A stretch of DNA of 34,282 nt from the NCBI RefSeq assembly GCF_963678635.1, contig NC_087064.1:60522338-60556619 (forward strand), given 5' to 3'. Shown here piece after piece: positions 21,211-30,324 of this stretch. Below the pieces are notes generated by a model. It made no database searches. It was not told the DNA's origin and saw only the letters and a program-made list of their open reading frames with translations. A program made the translations under genes and the position numbers. The DNA comes from Symsagittifera roscoffensis (taxonomy: Eukaryota > Xenacoelomorpha > Acoela > Convolutidae). Every line of letters starts with the position of its first letter. The first letter of the stretch is position 1.

Positions 21211-21547
21211 TTAAACTATGCAGTTGCCAATGCAATTCAACAAAATAAAAGAGACAGAGTTGTTGTTCAATTTTGTTTTTGGTGACAAGTTCTGCTCATC
21301 ACCTGCTGGGCAGCAGAAACTGCACTGAGTCAGATATACAAATTTGGATCAATTTTTTTAAAAAAATTATCTCGTTTTCTTGCATGCAGGAAAAAGATAA
21401 TCAGCAATTCAATTAGTTTTTAAGGCCTTCCTGCCTTCCTTTCTTCCTGTTTTCCAAATCGGCTATTTTCAATCAAGAAGAAAAAATTCAAATCGATCAG
21501 AGCAGAAAAATGAAAAAAAAACAAAAAAAAAACATTTCTTTGTCTTA

Positions 21548-21616
21548 TCCGAGCCTTGAACTGCTTACATTAGTTTCTTAATGTTTTAAAATGTTTTACC
21601 ACTACACTATGGCTGC
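21548..21616 (-). tRNA. tRNA-like sequence with a valine-tRNA-like A box
   Basis: The - strand reads GCAGCCATAGTGTAGTGGT at its start, very close to the 5' half of animal tRNA-Val genes. It has a perfect A box TAGTGTAGTGG (complement of 21599-21609). A B-box-like GTTCAAGGC follows at the expected distance. The anticodon-arm region forms ACATTA/TAATGT, with the wrong stem and loop sizes, and the T stem is imperfect. This indicates a tRNA-derived sequence, not a functional gene. Confidence 0.5.
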
Positions 21617-21808
21617 TTACTGTAAACTGTTTTGCACGAATGTCAAGACACGTAACTTGAGTTGTTTTGAAACAAAGTGATAAAAGTGATGAATGGGACA
21701 AATGACAAAAAAATAAATATTTTTCAAAGCATCATCTATTACTCTAAATGTGTTTCCATTTGTCAAATAAAGAACCCCAGTGAAGATCGCAGGTTTTAGT
21801 CTGTTTCA
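21553..21808 (-). repeat. Block Y, copy 1, including the tRNA-like sequence
   Basis: This aligns with 22409-22630. Shared landmarks are CACTATGG(C/T)TGCT, TTGAG(T/C)TG(T/C)TTTGAAAC, GATGAATGGGACAAATGACAAAAAAAT and TTTTCAAAGC(A/C)TCATCTAT. In the second copy the tRNA-like part has lost roughly 30 bp between the A and B boxes. Unlike the second copy, this one is not followed directly by block X. Confidence 0.75.
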
Positions 21809-22311
21809 TTTTGGAAGACATGAGTTTTTTTGCTTTTTTATATTAAAACATGAAAAGTGGACGAACTTTTCGTCTGTGACCCGAGTCGGATCAGGCCCCC
21901 TATGTAATAGTCGAAAAATTGCGTTTCAGGATTTTAAATAATTACTCCAATTGATTCCATTTTTTCTGAAGAAAAACTGAAAAATTTCGAAACGAGGGCG
22001 TTTTCCCACTAGAAGTCGAAGATAATCGTCTGCTGTACTCTTCAAGACAGACACGCTAGCAAAATTGCAGCAAATTTTTATCAGTGCTAGAATTCGAGAT
22101 TAGTTTCCTGCCCCATAAATTGATGAGTCTCAGTTTCTGTAAAAGACTCCGCCGGAGCCCCTACCCCCGCCCAACCACAAAAGACTGCGCAAACGACAGA
22201 CCACCATGGGGTCAGGGCGCGAGGCATCGTCGGGATTTTTGGCTCTTTGCTGCTTGCACTACTTTAGTACTCTTGATTTAGGATTTCAGTTTGAATTAAA
22301 ACGATGTTTCT
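21809..22311. other. Spacer between the two Y-type copies
   Basis: A mixture of AT-rich sequence and a more GC-rich patch (22140-22250). The + strand frame at 22084-22281 starts from TTG and looks like a chance frame in the GC-rich patch. I see no other feature. Confidence 0.45.
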
Positions 22312-22380
22312 AAGCTCTCCTGGATTCGAACCCAGGCATATTGCTCACAAATTTTTCGTGTTACCAATTTGCCAATCAAC
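22312..22380 (-). tRNA. tRNA-like sequence with an intact T arm
   Basis: On the - strand the T arm CCTGGGTTCGAATCCAGG (complement of 22319-22336) has a perfect 5-bp stem and loop, and a perfect B box. The A box is TGGCAAATTGG (complement of 22364-22374). The anticodon stem is approximate (ACACG with TGTGA) and the base before the would-be anticodon is not U. The acceptor ends do not pair. This is the most tRNA-like of the group, but it still appears to be a pseudogene or a tRNA-derived repeat. It lies 30 bp from the next tRNA-like copy. Confidence 0.55.
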
Positions 22381-22408
22381 CTAAAAACTTTTCAGAAAAG
22401 CAATTCTT

Positions 22409-22630
22409 GAATCTTGAACAATCACTTGTGCCCATTGCACTATGGTTGCTCATTTAAGACTGACCCTTTGGGACAAAAGACATGACAAGAAATTTGAGCT
22501 GCTTTGAAACACAAAACGTTTAGTCATGAATGGGACAGATGACAAAAAAATTGTTTTTCTTTTCAAAGCCTCATCTATCTACTTAAAAGTACCTCCATTG
22601 CCAAACAAAAGACAAAAAAAAAAGACCGCA
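22409..22630 (-). repeat. Block Y, copy 2, with a shortened tRNA-like sequence
   Basis: This is homologous to 21553-21808. Its tRNA-like part keeps a perfect A box TAGTGCAATGG (complement of 22432-22442). A B-box-like GTTCAAGATTC follows too soon, consistent with a deletion. It is followed immediately on its high-coordinate side by block X2, so X and Y form one module read X then Y then tRNA-like on the - strand. Confidence 0.75.
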
Positions 22631-22642
22631 TGTTATGTTCTC

Positions 22643-23110
22643 TGAGCAGAGAAAAAAATTAGTTTTGGAATGTTCCACTGTTACAAAGAAAGCGAGCTGA
22701 GCAGTTTAACAATTTGATTTTTTCTCTCCTATAGATTTTAAAGCTGGTCATCCGGTGTGTGACCAAAATATTTACGCTAGGATATGAAGGTACTTACAAA
22801 ACAATTTAAATTTTCAAAAATGAATCTGTTTTTTCTTCTAATTTCCCGATTCTTCCGGGAAAAAGTGGAATTTCTCCCAGTGAAGTGATTGGAGCTTGCA
22901 CTTTCAGCTGGCCTTTTCTCTAGCTCTGGAAGCAAGTCACAATGGAAGAAATGCGAGCGACAACTTCGATAGATAAAAAACGATCGGTTTTCTTCTCCCA
23001 AAACAACTTATAATATAAACTCGCGGTGGCTCGTTGAAAATAGACTGAGCTCGCCCGCTGCGCGCGCTCGTACATAACGGTGGCGCCAAAACGCTGACCA
23101 CCAAGGACTG
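22643..23110 (-). repeat. Block X, copy 2, of the duplicated tRNA-associated module
   Basis: This aligns with 20566-21030 (landmarks in that entry). The GC-rich cluster here is at 23043-23070. The copy sits directly next to Y2, while X1 has only a B-box remnant in the equivalent place. The divergence between the two copies implies an old duplication or two insertions of a repeat family. The short - strand frames within it are not conserved across copies. Confidence 0.75.
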
Positions 23111-23248
23111 TATAACTTCTAAGCAATTAGTTCAATCGTCCATATTGGAATGCTCTGCTCTCTGGCATCAGTGAAAGTTGTTGAAAACTTGTAGTTTTTT
23201 TTCAAATCAGGAACTTCTTGATTTGTTCGTGAAAGGCAATGTCTTAAC

Positions 23249-23589
23249 CAAGGACCTATTTAGGGGGAGGACCCTTTCACCTCCCAAAAGAATCCACCCT
23301 TTACCCTCCAAAGGTTTGAATTCTTCGGTTCGCGAGACATCGACCTGTGGACAAATGACCCTAAAAATTTCTATCGGCGCCGCTTTGTATTCAAATGTAT
23401 ACATGGTTTGAGGGGGAGCACGCGCAAAAATCTTGTTGGCTTTTTTTCAAAGCCTGCCCGCAGCTCAAAAAATGGTCAAAATAAATAGCTTTAAGAGTGC
23501 TCGGAAAGCCAATTTGATCAACTACAAAAAGGTCAATATTGTTCGATTTTTTTACCCTCACCCTTGACGAAATCCTAGTGCAGCTACTC
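23249..23589 (-). mobile_element. Decayed hAT-like MITE copy, family of 7159-7556
   Basis: Read in reverse, it follows the family: TTTAGGGGGAGG near its low end, TGACCCTAAAAATTTCTATCGGCGCCGCTTTG at about 23356, GAGGGGGAGCACGCGC at about 23411, and a worn end AAATCCTAGTGCAGCTACTC. The termini have lost the clean CAGGGGCGG form and no exact target duplication remains. This is an old copy. Confidence 0.7.
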
Positions 23590-24122
23590 ATTTGAACAAA
23601 GCATTTAAAAATAAATACAAAAAGCCTTTTGGAATGCTCTGAATACAATTAATTCAGACATCTTGATGAGCAGTGAAAACAATCAGGGTTTGGTCATGAC
23701 TTAAATAAACCAAAAAACGACAAATGGCAAATAAATCATTTGAGAATACTAGAAAAGACTCTTTAAAAAGTCGAAAATATTCAGGTGTGTAGAGAGATGA
23801 GACTGAGAACTAATTGCCTTAACCAAAAGTTTAAGCCGAAGCTTAAACGTTTCTTTTATAAAAACATTAGCTTTCATGTTTAAGCATTGAATTTGTTTAT
23901 ATGGTATAAGGCAAACATCTATTTTTGATCATGCGAGACAGGCTTTTGATATAATTCATTTTTTTTTTCAATCATTTCTCAATATCCAAGTTTAAAGTTT
24001 TTGCCATGCCATGCTTCTGAAATCTGAATTGAATTTTTTATTCTTATGCAACGCGTTAAATACTTCTAGCAATCTTTTGAAAAAGTTTTTTTTGTGCTAT
24101 AGTAACTCCATTAATCCAACCA

Positions 24123-24300
24123 ATGGCTTTTGAACAACAATTTTCATTAAACCTTGTCAACCAATTTTACAAAACCAAAAAGTTAGTGAATTCTGTAAAG
24201 TTTCATAACAACTCAACAAACGGAAAATTGGGTAAGCATAATTTGTTGGTGGTGCAAGACGATGATGGTGGTGCAAGACGATGGTGCAATAGCTCAAACA
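24123..24300. repeat. Short tandem repeat GGTGGTGCAAGACGAT
   Basis: GGTGGTGCAAGACGATG is repeated with an 18-bp period at about 24248-24285, just before a MITE copy. An ATG-started + frame crosses it, but its C-terminus is made of the Gly-coding repeats and poly-G of the neighbouring element, so I do not call a gene. Confidence 0.5.
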
Positions 24301-24311
24301 CCAGCGGATAT

Positions 24312-24731
24312 AGTGGCGGAGAGGGTGGGGGGGGGGGGGGGGCGGACGCTTTTTTTTCTTAGGGACTCGACCTCCTGCCGACACAGAGGGTCCCCCTTTG
24401 TACAATTTTGAGATATCCATTTTTGGCTGATTGACCCTAAAATTTTTCTAAAGGCGTCTTGGAGTCAATATTTACTAACTTTGAGGAAGCGCGCGGAAAC
24501 AACGCAATTTTTGGTCAACATTTTCCAAAAAGTGCCTAAAAACATTTTTTTTGGCCTGTTTTTTTGAAATTTTTAGCTGCGGCGCATAAAATTTGGTCAA
24601 AACAGGGTCTTTTTGGTGCTTTGGCTGAGCTCGAAAAATCCTTTTGGTCAAACTTAAAAAAAGGTTGACAAAGTTTTCAAATTTTTTTTTGGAAATCCAC
24701 TCCCCTCGAGAAAATCCTAGGTCAGCCACTG
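24312..24731 (-). mobile_element. hAT-like MITE copy with a 16-G run, family of 7159-7556
   Basis: This is in reverse orientation relative to the 7159 copy. Its high end reads CCTAGGTCAGCCACTG and its low end AGTGGCGGAGAGGG, followed by a run of 16 G (24327-24342). Internal matches include CTCGACCTCCTGCCGAC, TGACCCTAAAATTTTTCTAAAGGCG and GAGGAAGCGCGCGGAAAC. No exact 8-bp target duplication is visible. The G run is an expanded form of the subterminal G tract seen in the 7159 copy. Confidence 0.8.
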
Positions 24732-24884
24732 TTTCCATACTTAAAAAAATTGTATTTCAATGATATAAAACGTTCGGAACACAATTATTTTTGAAAAAAA
24801 TTTATTTGGTAGAGTTGTTGAATTTTTGGTGACGGGAAACGCTTACTGAAGATCCAAAGACTAGGTTTTTACAATTCGGGGTGG

Positions 24885-25109
24885 GGCAATTACGTGCCCA
24901 AAAAGCACAATTTTAGTGAAATCCAAAAAGCCAAAATAGTGCCTAAGAACCTTCTCTGGCCTGTTTTTTTTAAACATTTTGCCAGCAGCGCAGAAAATTT
25001 GGCCAAAAAAGTGTCTTTATAGCTAGTTGAGAGAGCCCAGAAAGAAATTTTGACTTAAAAAAGTTTAAAATTTTTTTACAGTTTTTTTTTAAAATCCTAG
25101 ATCCGCTTC
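24885..25109 (-). mobile_element. Truncated hAT-like MITE copy, family of 7159-7556
   Basis: GTGCCTAAGAACC, CTGGCCTGTTTTTTT, GCGCAGAAAATTTGGCCAAAA and the end AAAATCCTAGATCCGCTTCCTCTAG match the high-coordinate half of the 24312-24731 copy in order. The low-coordinate half is missing. It lies about 150 bp from that copy. Confidence 0.7.
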
Positions 25110-25788
25110 CTCTAGTTTCTAAAACTGGATAAAAATTTTACATACTGCTTATCGACATATTTTTCAAGTAGTCTGACAACGTTTCATTAATTATGTTGAC
25201 TGACCCCATGTTGAAAAAAAATCAATTTATAATGAAGTAAGTTCATTTGTGCGCGGAAAAACCGGCTTAGAACTACCAACAAATGCTTGATTTTTTTCTA
25301 GGCTGAAAATGTTTGCCTCAAATGCAGACGTCAAACGCAAATCATGGTGGTACAAAAATTATCCAATTACAAATTGCTCAAACTAAGACCAATCAAGCGA
25401 TGAACTTTTCAAACATTTCAAGTTGTTCTCGTTTGAACTGATTGGCAAAAAACTTAAAATTCTTGAATGAAGCCATCAAGCTTGAAAACATGAGTTTATT
25501 TCAAACATTCTAAATATTTTAGTCTCATGAAGCAAGCCGTCGGGCTATCAAACTTTCAAAAGTATCTCTCAAAAAATCAAGTTTTAAAAGTCCCAATAAA
25601 CCGAAAAAAAGTTCACTCTTAAGCAAGTTTTTTCAAGAAGATTGATTGTTTTTTTTTCGTTCCATAGTTTCAAAAATAAGAACGCTAACGAAATTTTGCA
25701 GACAAAAATTGACAAGTACTAGCAAGCCTTGCAGTTAAATACAATTTGAATTTTTTGGTGTGAATTTAAAAATTTCAGATTAAAAATA
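25110..25788. other. No feature seen
   Basis: AT-rich sequence without a convincing frame, RNA or terminal-repeat structure. Confidence 0.5.
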
Positions 25789-26056
25789 GGGATTCGGGTA
25801 CCGACTTTTTACCAGACCGACCTTTTACCAGAAAAAATAAAACATGGACATTTTACCAGACTCGATAAACAACTTTGAGTGACAGATGTATTGACGCCAT
25901 TTAGTTTGGTGGAAGACAATGATTTCACGTTTCTCAACAAAGTTTTGTTTGTTCTAACCACTTCCTTTTGAAATCTTCCACTAGTTTTAACTTAAACTAA
26001 TTGAGTTATTGCATTGTGGTCTGGTAAAAACTCGGTCTGGTAAAAGATTTAGCCCC
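25789..26056. mobile_element. Probable MITE with TTTTACCAGACCGA inverted ends
   Basis: The left end carries CCGACTTTTTACCAGACCGACCTTTTACCAG and the right end its inverted counterpart CTGGTAAAAACTCGGTCTGGTAAAAG, bounded by GGGATTCGGG and TTAGCCCC. The TTTTACCAGA word occurs three times on the left and twice, inverted, on the right. The inside is AT-rich with no frame. Target duplications are not evident, so the superfamily is undetermined. Confidence 0.65.
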
Positions 26057-26279
26057 AAGAGATTCAGAATGTTTGTAGTTTGAAAATATTAGTGTGCAGC
26101 TCGATTGAAAGTAAATCATATACAGCCACCCTAATCTTTAGATCTCGTCCTAAACTTGAGATCGATAGGTTTATAAAAAATTTTGTAGTAAATATGTGAA
26201 AATAAAACACGCCTTTTGCATTGGTGTAATTTTTGTCCTCTTTTGTGTTGAAACACCGTTTAACGTTACGCTTGTTTAA

Positions 26280-27200
26280 GTATATTTTTTGATCACTTCA
26301 AGTTCGAAACTTTGAAACCATTTGCTCAATGAAGGCGATTTACGCTGTATCTTTTTGAACGCGCTATGTGAGCAAAAAGAGTGGATAAGTTTTGTAATCA
26401 AAAAGGATTTTGAAAATTTGATTTTCGAGCACAAAAAAATCTTACTGCGTCATTTTTCTCAGAAATATTGTCCGAAAAAATCAATAAGAAAAAATTATTT
26501 TTTTTTACATTATGATACTCTCCTCTTCAAAACTTAAAAACTTATACAAAATCGAAAAAATTATCAATCAATTTGATGATAATCTTTGACTGTATTGGCC
26601 TTTTTCCTACTGTCTCTTGGCGATGTTATGATTTTTGGCAATTTCTTCTAACAAAACTTGATCTTCACAGTCCACAACGATTTCATAATTTAATGATAAC
26701 ACAAGCTGTTTTTATTTATGTGAGCCATTTTCAGATGTTTCATATTTTTGAATAAAATATCTTGAAGTTCGAAGTTTTGAATTTCATTTGCTAAGTGAAG
26801 ACAATTTACGCTCTCTGTATTCGGAAGCGCTGTTTGCACAAAAAGTTTGAACGAAAATAGCAATCAAAATAAATGTTAAAATTCAAACTTTCCAGCAGAA
26901 AAAAAAGCATTTTGAGCGAGATTTCTCAGAGCTGAATATTTTTATCAAAATTTCAATTGAAATGTTGAAAGCTTCTTGATTTGTTTTTTTTTCAAACTCA
27001 AAAAATTATACATCATTTGAAAATTTCACTCAACTTGCTCGTAATCTTTGACTGCATTGGCATTTTCCAACTCTTAAGAGAATAAATACACGAATACGTC
27101 TTCAATCTAGGGTCTTATGTATTAAGATAAGGTATATATTTCTCAAAACATTTTCAGAAAAAAAAGAAAAAAGACAAAATTAAAAAAATAACCAAACGTG
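26280..27200. repeat. Old tandem duplication, two units of about 467 bp
   Basis: CTTCAAGTTCGAAACTTTGAAACCATTTGCT at 26296 recurs as a diverged form at 26761. AATCTTTGACTGTATTGGC at 26581 recurs at 27049 (period 465-468). Matches occur in the same order throughout, including TTTACGCT and a region rich in GAAAAAATT. The two units differ by many substitutions and gaps. Frames at 26322-26537 and 26573-26755 are not conserved in the second unit, so I do not call genes. Confidence 0.75.
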
Positions 27201-27848
27201 GCAGTAAACAAATGTTTTTCCTTTGAGCTTGGCACTTTTTTTACTTTTAACTCATATAAAAAATCGGAACGGAAAGTCGCTGAAACTTGGTAAAAAATGG
27301 GATATAAAAGCACTGCCTCTTTTTGCTCGCTCTATACGTTGCATAGTGCCGTTCACATTTTGAGAACCGATTTTTGCAACGCTTAACAAATTCATGTACA
27401 AAGAATAGATTCCTTTTTTATGAACAAAATTTTTCAAGGTTTAAAAATTTTATCTCCCCAAGAATGCTTAAAAAACTTTGTTAACAAATCGTGGACAGAT
27501 TGAAGAAAAGAGACGTGTAAAAAACTCAAACTAAAAAAAGAGTTAAAATAAAAAAATTTAATCTGGAGGGAGTTAAACTGTGAACGATTTTATTCAAAAC
27601 ATAAAACTGGTTAGTGCTTTTTCGTTTATTAATTTCCTTTCACAAAAAAAGAACAAACTCAAGTTATGTTTAAACAATTTTAACCAAGAGACTGGGGAAA
27701 ATTGTTTGATTCTAATTAGTATTGTCTTCAATTCTAATTAGTATTGTCCTGTAATGTTTAACCAAGAGAAAGTGGCAAAGTGCTTAATTCTAATTAAAAG
27801 TTTTATTAATGAAAATGTTTGATGTTATTGTATTAGCAATTTTAGAAA
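27201..27848. other. Region before the gene-like block; small direct repeats
   Basis: ATTCTAATTAGTATTGTC occurs twice (about 27709 and 27731), with a third partial copy near 27816. AACCAAGAGA occurs at about 27681 and 27760. These cluster within 130 bp just upstream of the penton-like fragment and could be promoter or binding-site repeats. I see no gene. Confidence 0.5.
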
Positions 27849-28335
27849 ATGGAAATTTTCACGGTTGACCTTTCCTCAAAAGCATCTTTGGACACATACA
27901 ACGGAAACACTCTTGCATCATTCCGTGCAGCATTAGCTGAGCCGTTGAGTCCTGAAGATCAATGAGGTGTCAGTCGTTTTTAGAAACGTTAACACTGGGA
28001 CTTGTGTTTTCAACTATTATATCAATTGTAATAGAAACAAATAATTTCCTCTTGGAACCTACAAAACTTCTGAAGATGTGATCCATAGCATGAATCAAGC
28101 GATTCATATTTCTCGCGGGCGCTGCAATAAACACTAACAAATTAATTACGTGGATAACAAAATAAACGAGTCTGAAACCTGAAAAAAAAAGAACTCAAAA
28201 GTTGCAAACTCTCCAAATGATTTTTTTATGAGCTTGATCAGGTCTCAAGATAAAGCTTACATGAGTTTAGTTCTGGTCAAACCAGCGCTTCCCGTTGATA
28301 TAGCACGTTATCAAGTATTCGTCTAATGCGTTTTC
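27849..28335 (+). pseudogene. Broken gene resembling the minor capsid (penton) protein of Polinton/Maverick elements
   Basis: An ATG at 27849 opens a 38-codon piece ending at TGA 27963-27965, with MEIFTVDLSSKAS near its start and YNGNTLASF further on. That arrangement (short beta strand, Leu-Ser-Ser-x-Ala-Ser, Asn-Thr-x-x-Ser-Phe) is how I remember the N-terminus of Polinton and adintovirus penton proteins. Coding then appears to continue in another frame with a stop at 28042-28044. A 30-codon piece follows (28045-28137) with GTYKTSEDVIHSMN, like the Gly-x-Tyr-x-Ser-x-Glu helix of the same family. A further ATG-led 32-codon piece lies at about 28228-28323. Frameshifts and stops show it is non-functional. 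The family call is from memory of motif patterns, without a search. Confidence 0.5.
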
Positions 28336-28593
28336 ATAGAGCCACAACAAGTGATACAAACGCAATCTTTCTGAGAAATTTTTAGCTGCTCAACTCGCAG
28401 ATGACAAAAAAACTTACCCATAAAATACTGATTGAAATACGTAGAGACTTTGGTATTTTAGAGTTTACAGGTGTTGGCAGAGTTTTTCTTGGACTCTTGT
28501 TTAAAAAGTGTTCGTTTTGGAATTCAATTTTGTTTCTATTTTGGTAAGCATGTTTATAAAACAATAGAATACGTTGTTTGTCTCAAATATAGT

Positions 28594-28791
28594 ATGAATT
28601 TCAAAGTTAATATGAATTCACAGCAACAAAAAGCAAGGTTGAGTTTTAGCGATTGGTTAAAAACTAAGTTGAAGCAACAGCAGCAACAGACCACATCAGA
28701 GTATGAATCGAAAAGTATGAGAGAATTAGTTGTGGAAGCATTGAAGCAATTGAATTGGGACCTTGAGCTTTGTAATGGACGATTTGTTTGA
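28594..28791 (+). CDS. Small frame with a Gln tract, unidentified
   Basis: An ATG at 28594 (a second at 28612) opens 65 codons ending in TGA. The product is hydrophilic: a Gln-rich start, LSFSDWLKTKL, a tract of five Gln encoded by mixed CAA/CAG codons, and an acidic C-terminal helix (ELVVEALKQLNWDLELC). The mixed codons argue against a simple microsatellite expansion. The open frame extends upstream to 28471 without another ATG. It lies shortly after the penton-like remnant on the same strand, so it may be a small gene of the same element or the C-terminal exon of a longer gene. No family is recognised. Confidence 0.35.
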   Translation: MNFKVNMNSQQQKARLSFSDWLKTKLKQQQQQTTSEYESKSMRELVVEALKQLNWDLELCNGRFV

Positions 28792-28901
28792 TTGGCTATC
28801 AAAACTTATGGTTCCAAAGTATATCTGTACAAAAAACGCGAACCTTGAGCGAACCTTGAGCTTCGAGGACAGTTCGAGACCTCGCTAACAGTTCTTATTA
28901 A

Positions 28902-29084
28902 CAAGCAATCATCCAGACCTTTGGAGTACACTTCGACGGCGTCAACTCAGAAGAGATCAATCCAGATGCAACGGTAGACATCATGGAAGCTTTCATCCAG
29001 TTTCAAGAAGATAATGTTTTTTCAGAAAATAATATCTGGTCCGCCAAGAAAATAAAATTTAGCAAAACTTACTGCCGTGTCTAA
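28902..29084 (+). pseudogene. Short protein-like frame, probably a gene fragment
   Basis: 60 codons lie between a TAA at 28899-28901 and a TAA at 29082-29084. The text is acidic and protein-like (FGVHFDGVNSEE, DATVDIMEAFIQFQED). It has only one internal ATG, so it is either an exon or a remnant. A tandem 11-bp duplication GCGAACCTTGA at 28838-28859 lies just upstream and would shift any frame crossing it. Family unknown. Confidence 0.3.
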
Positions 29085-29261
29085 TAATTCTAAAAGTTTT
29101 TGGAGTATTTTGGGCTGCTCGGTTAAACAATTTGATATTTCTTAAACAAACGCTTTATCATAAAGTCTTTCGCGCAATCTCTTCGCTTTTAACTTCTAGC
29201 GGCTGAATTATTTTGTTCTCAAATTTAATTGTTTCTTACTGTCCTTAACATCAGTGCGAAA

Positions 29262-29465
29262 ATGAACTGTGGGCGATCTTTAGAGGAAGTGAGAATGAGT
29301 GCCATCGGTCATGTTGACATTGTGGTTGAAAGCAAGGAGGAGAAGGAAGAAGAATTTTCTTATCGAACAGACAGCGAAAGAGCGAAGAAGAAGATGGTGA
29401 TCACAGCTCGATGGTAGTTGTAGATGACGGGGAAGATCATACTGAGCACGCTACCTCACAGGGAG
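29262..29465 (+). pseudogene. Acidic, charged frame that shifts near its end
   Basis: An ATG at 29262 gives 51 codons to a TAG at 29415-29417, with a highly charged middle (ESKEEKEEEFSYR, then SERAKKK). In the next frame an equally protein-like acidic run (VVVDDGEDHTEH) overlaps the stop and continues to about 29460, where AGGGAGTGAGT could serve as a splice donor. This looks like one gene interrupted by a frameshift, or two overlapping exons. The function is unknown; a low-complexity acidic tail is all that can be said. Confidence 0.3.
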
Positions 29466-30069
29466 TGAGTTTGTCTTTAAAACAGTTTCTTTTTGCTGTA
29501 CAATTTCCGCTTTTTTGTGAAATCTGTGTTTTGACTTGTCCTCTAGCAGCAGCCGAGACAGTTAGTTTTTGAGAGAGAAGCATGACAGAGACAGTTTCAT
29601 AATACAAAGGGTTATCGATTCTCTCGAAAGAGGCGATAAAAGTTTTTGACACTACTACAATTTAACGAAAGCAGAGAAAGAAAAGTCTCTCTGTTACATT
29701 GAGAAAATGACCATTCCGAAAATAACAAAATTATAGGGATTTCAAGCCGTTTAAGCAACTTGAGGCAAATGCTGCTTTGAATTCTGAAGGATTATAGAAA
29801 AGTATTCAAGTAAGCAGGCTTGATTGACAAAACTAAGCAAAAATTAAAACTATCAAAAGCACTCCAGACCTCAAATACGTCCCAACTTGGTAAATGAGCT
29901 ATTTTGGTGGATTCTTTTCAGTAGAATTTTACTAGGTTGTTGAAATTTAATTTTGAAGTGTTAATTTATCTTTTCGATTGACCATTCAGACGGACTGTCT
30001 TACTGATCAATTCAATGATCAATCAACCGATCAATACTTAAACTCTCCGCTGCTTCTTAGAAAATTGAA

Positions 30070-30324
30070 ATGACCGCAATGGCAGCGGCAAAAAAATTGC
30101 CAAGAGATGAAGTTGTTGGAGATATACAGGCGTATACAGGCGTAATTATTATGGTGAAACTCGAGCTTCTGCACAACCTACCGGCTCCGGCAAAATAGGA
30201 ATATGTGTGCAAAAAAATGAAACCGCCTCAACCATTTAAAATGAAATATTTGACGGATTATGTATTTGACGCCCTGGTTGAACTGGAGATTTTGAACAAC
30301 CGCCGATCTGAGTCTGAGGCATAG
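30070..30324 (+). pseudogene. 84-residue frame interrupted by a single in-frame TAG
   Basis: An ATG at 30070 starts 42 codons ending at TAG 30196-30198. The same frame then continues for another 41 protein-like codons (KMKPPQPFKMKYLTDYVFD) to TAG 30322-30324. A perfect 10-bp tandem duplication TATACAGGCG (30123-30142) lies inside the first part and may itself be a damaging insertion. Single-stop interruption suggests recent inactivation, stop-codon readthrough, or a sequencing error. Another short protein-like frame follows at about 30329-30422. No family recognised. Confidence 0.3.

Noticed and set aside
22084-22281. 65-codon + frame
   Set aside because: It starts at TTG in a short GC-rich patch and has no recognisable domain, splice site or conservation.
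22312-22380. Functional tRNA gene
   Set aside because: The T arm is perfect, but the acceptor stem does not pair and the anticodon loop lacks the expected U, so I call it tRNA-like only.
24123-24362. ATG-started frame ending in a poly-Gly tract
   Set aside because: The C-terminal Gly run is encoded by a tandem repeat and a 16-G run belonging to the neighbouring MITE.
28680-28705. CAG/CAA trinucleotide microsatellite
   Set aside because: Only a few units with mixed codons inside a plausible reading frame; it is better described as a short Gln tract.
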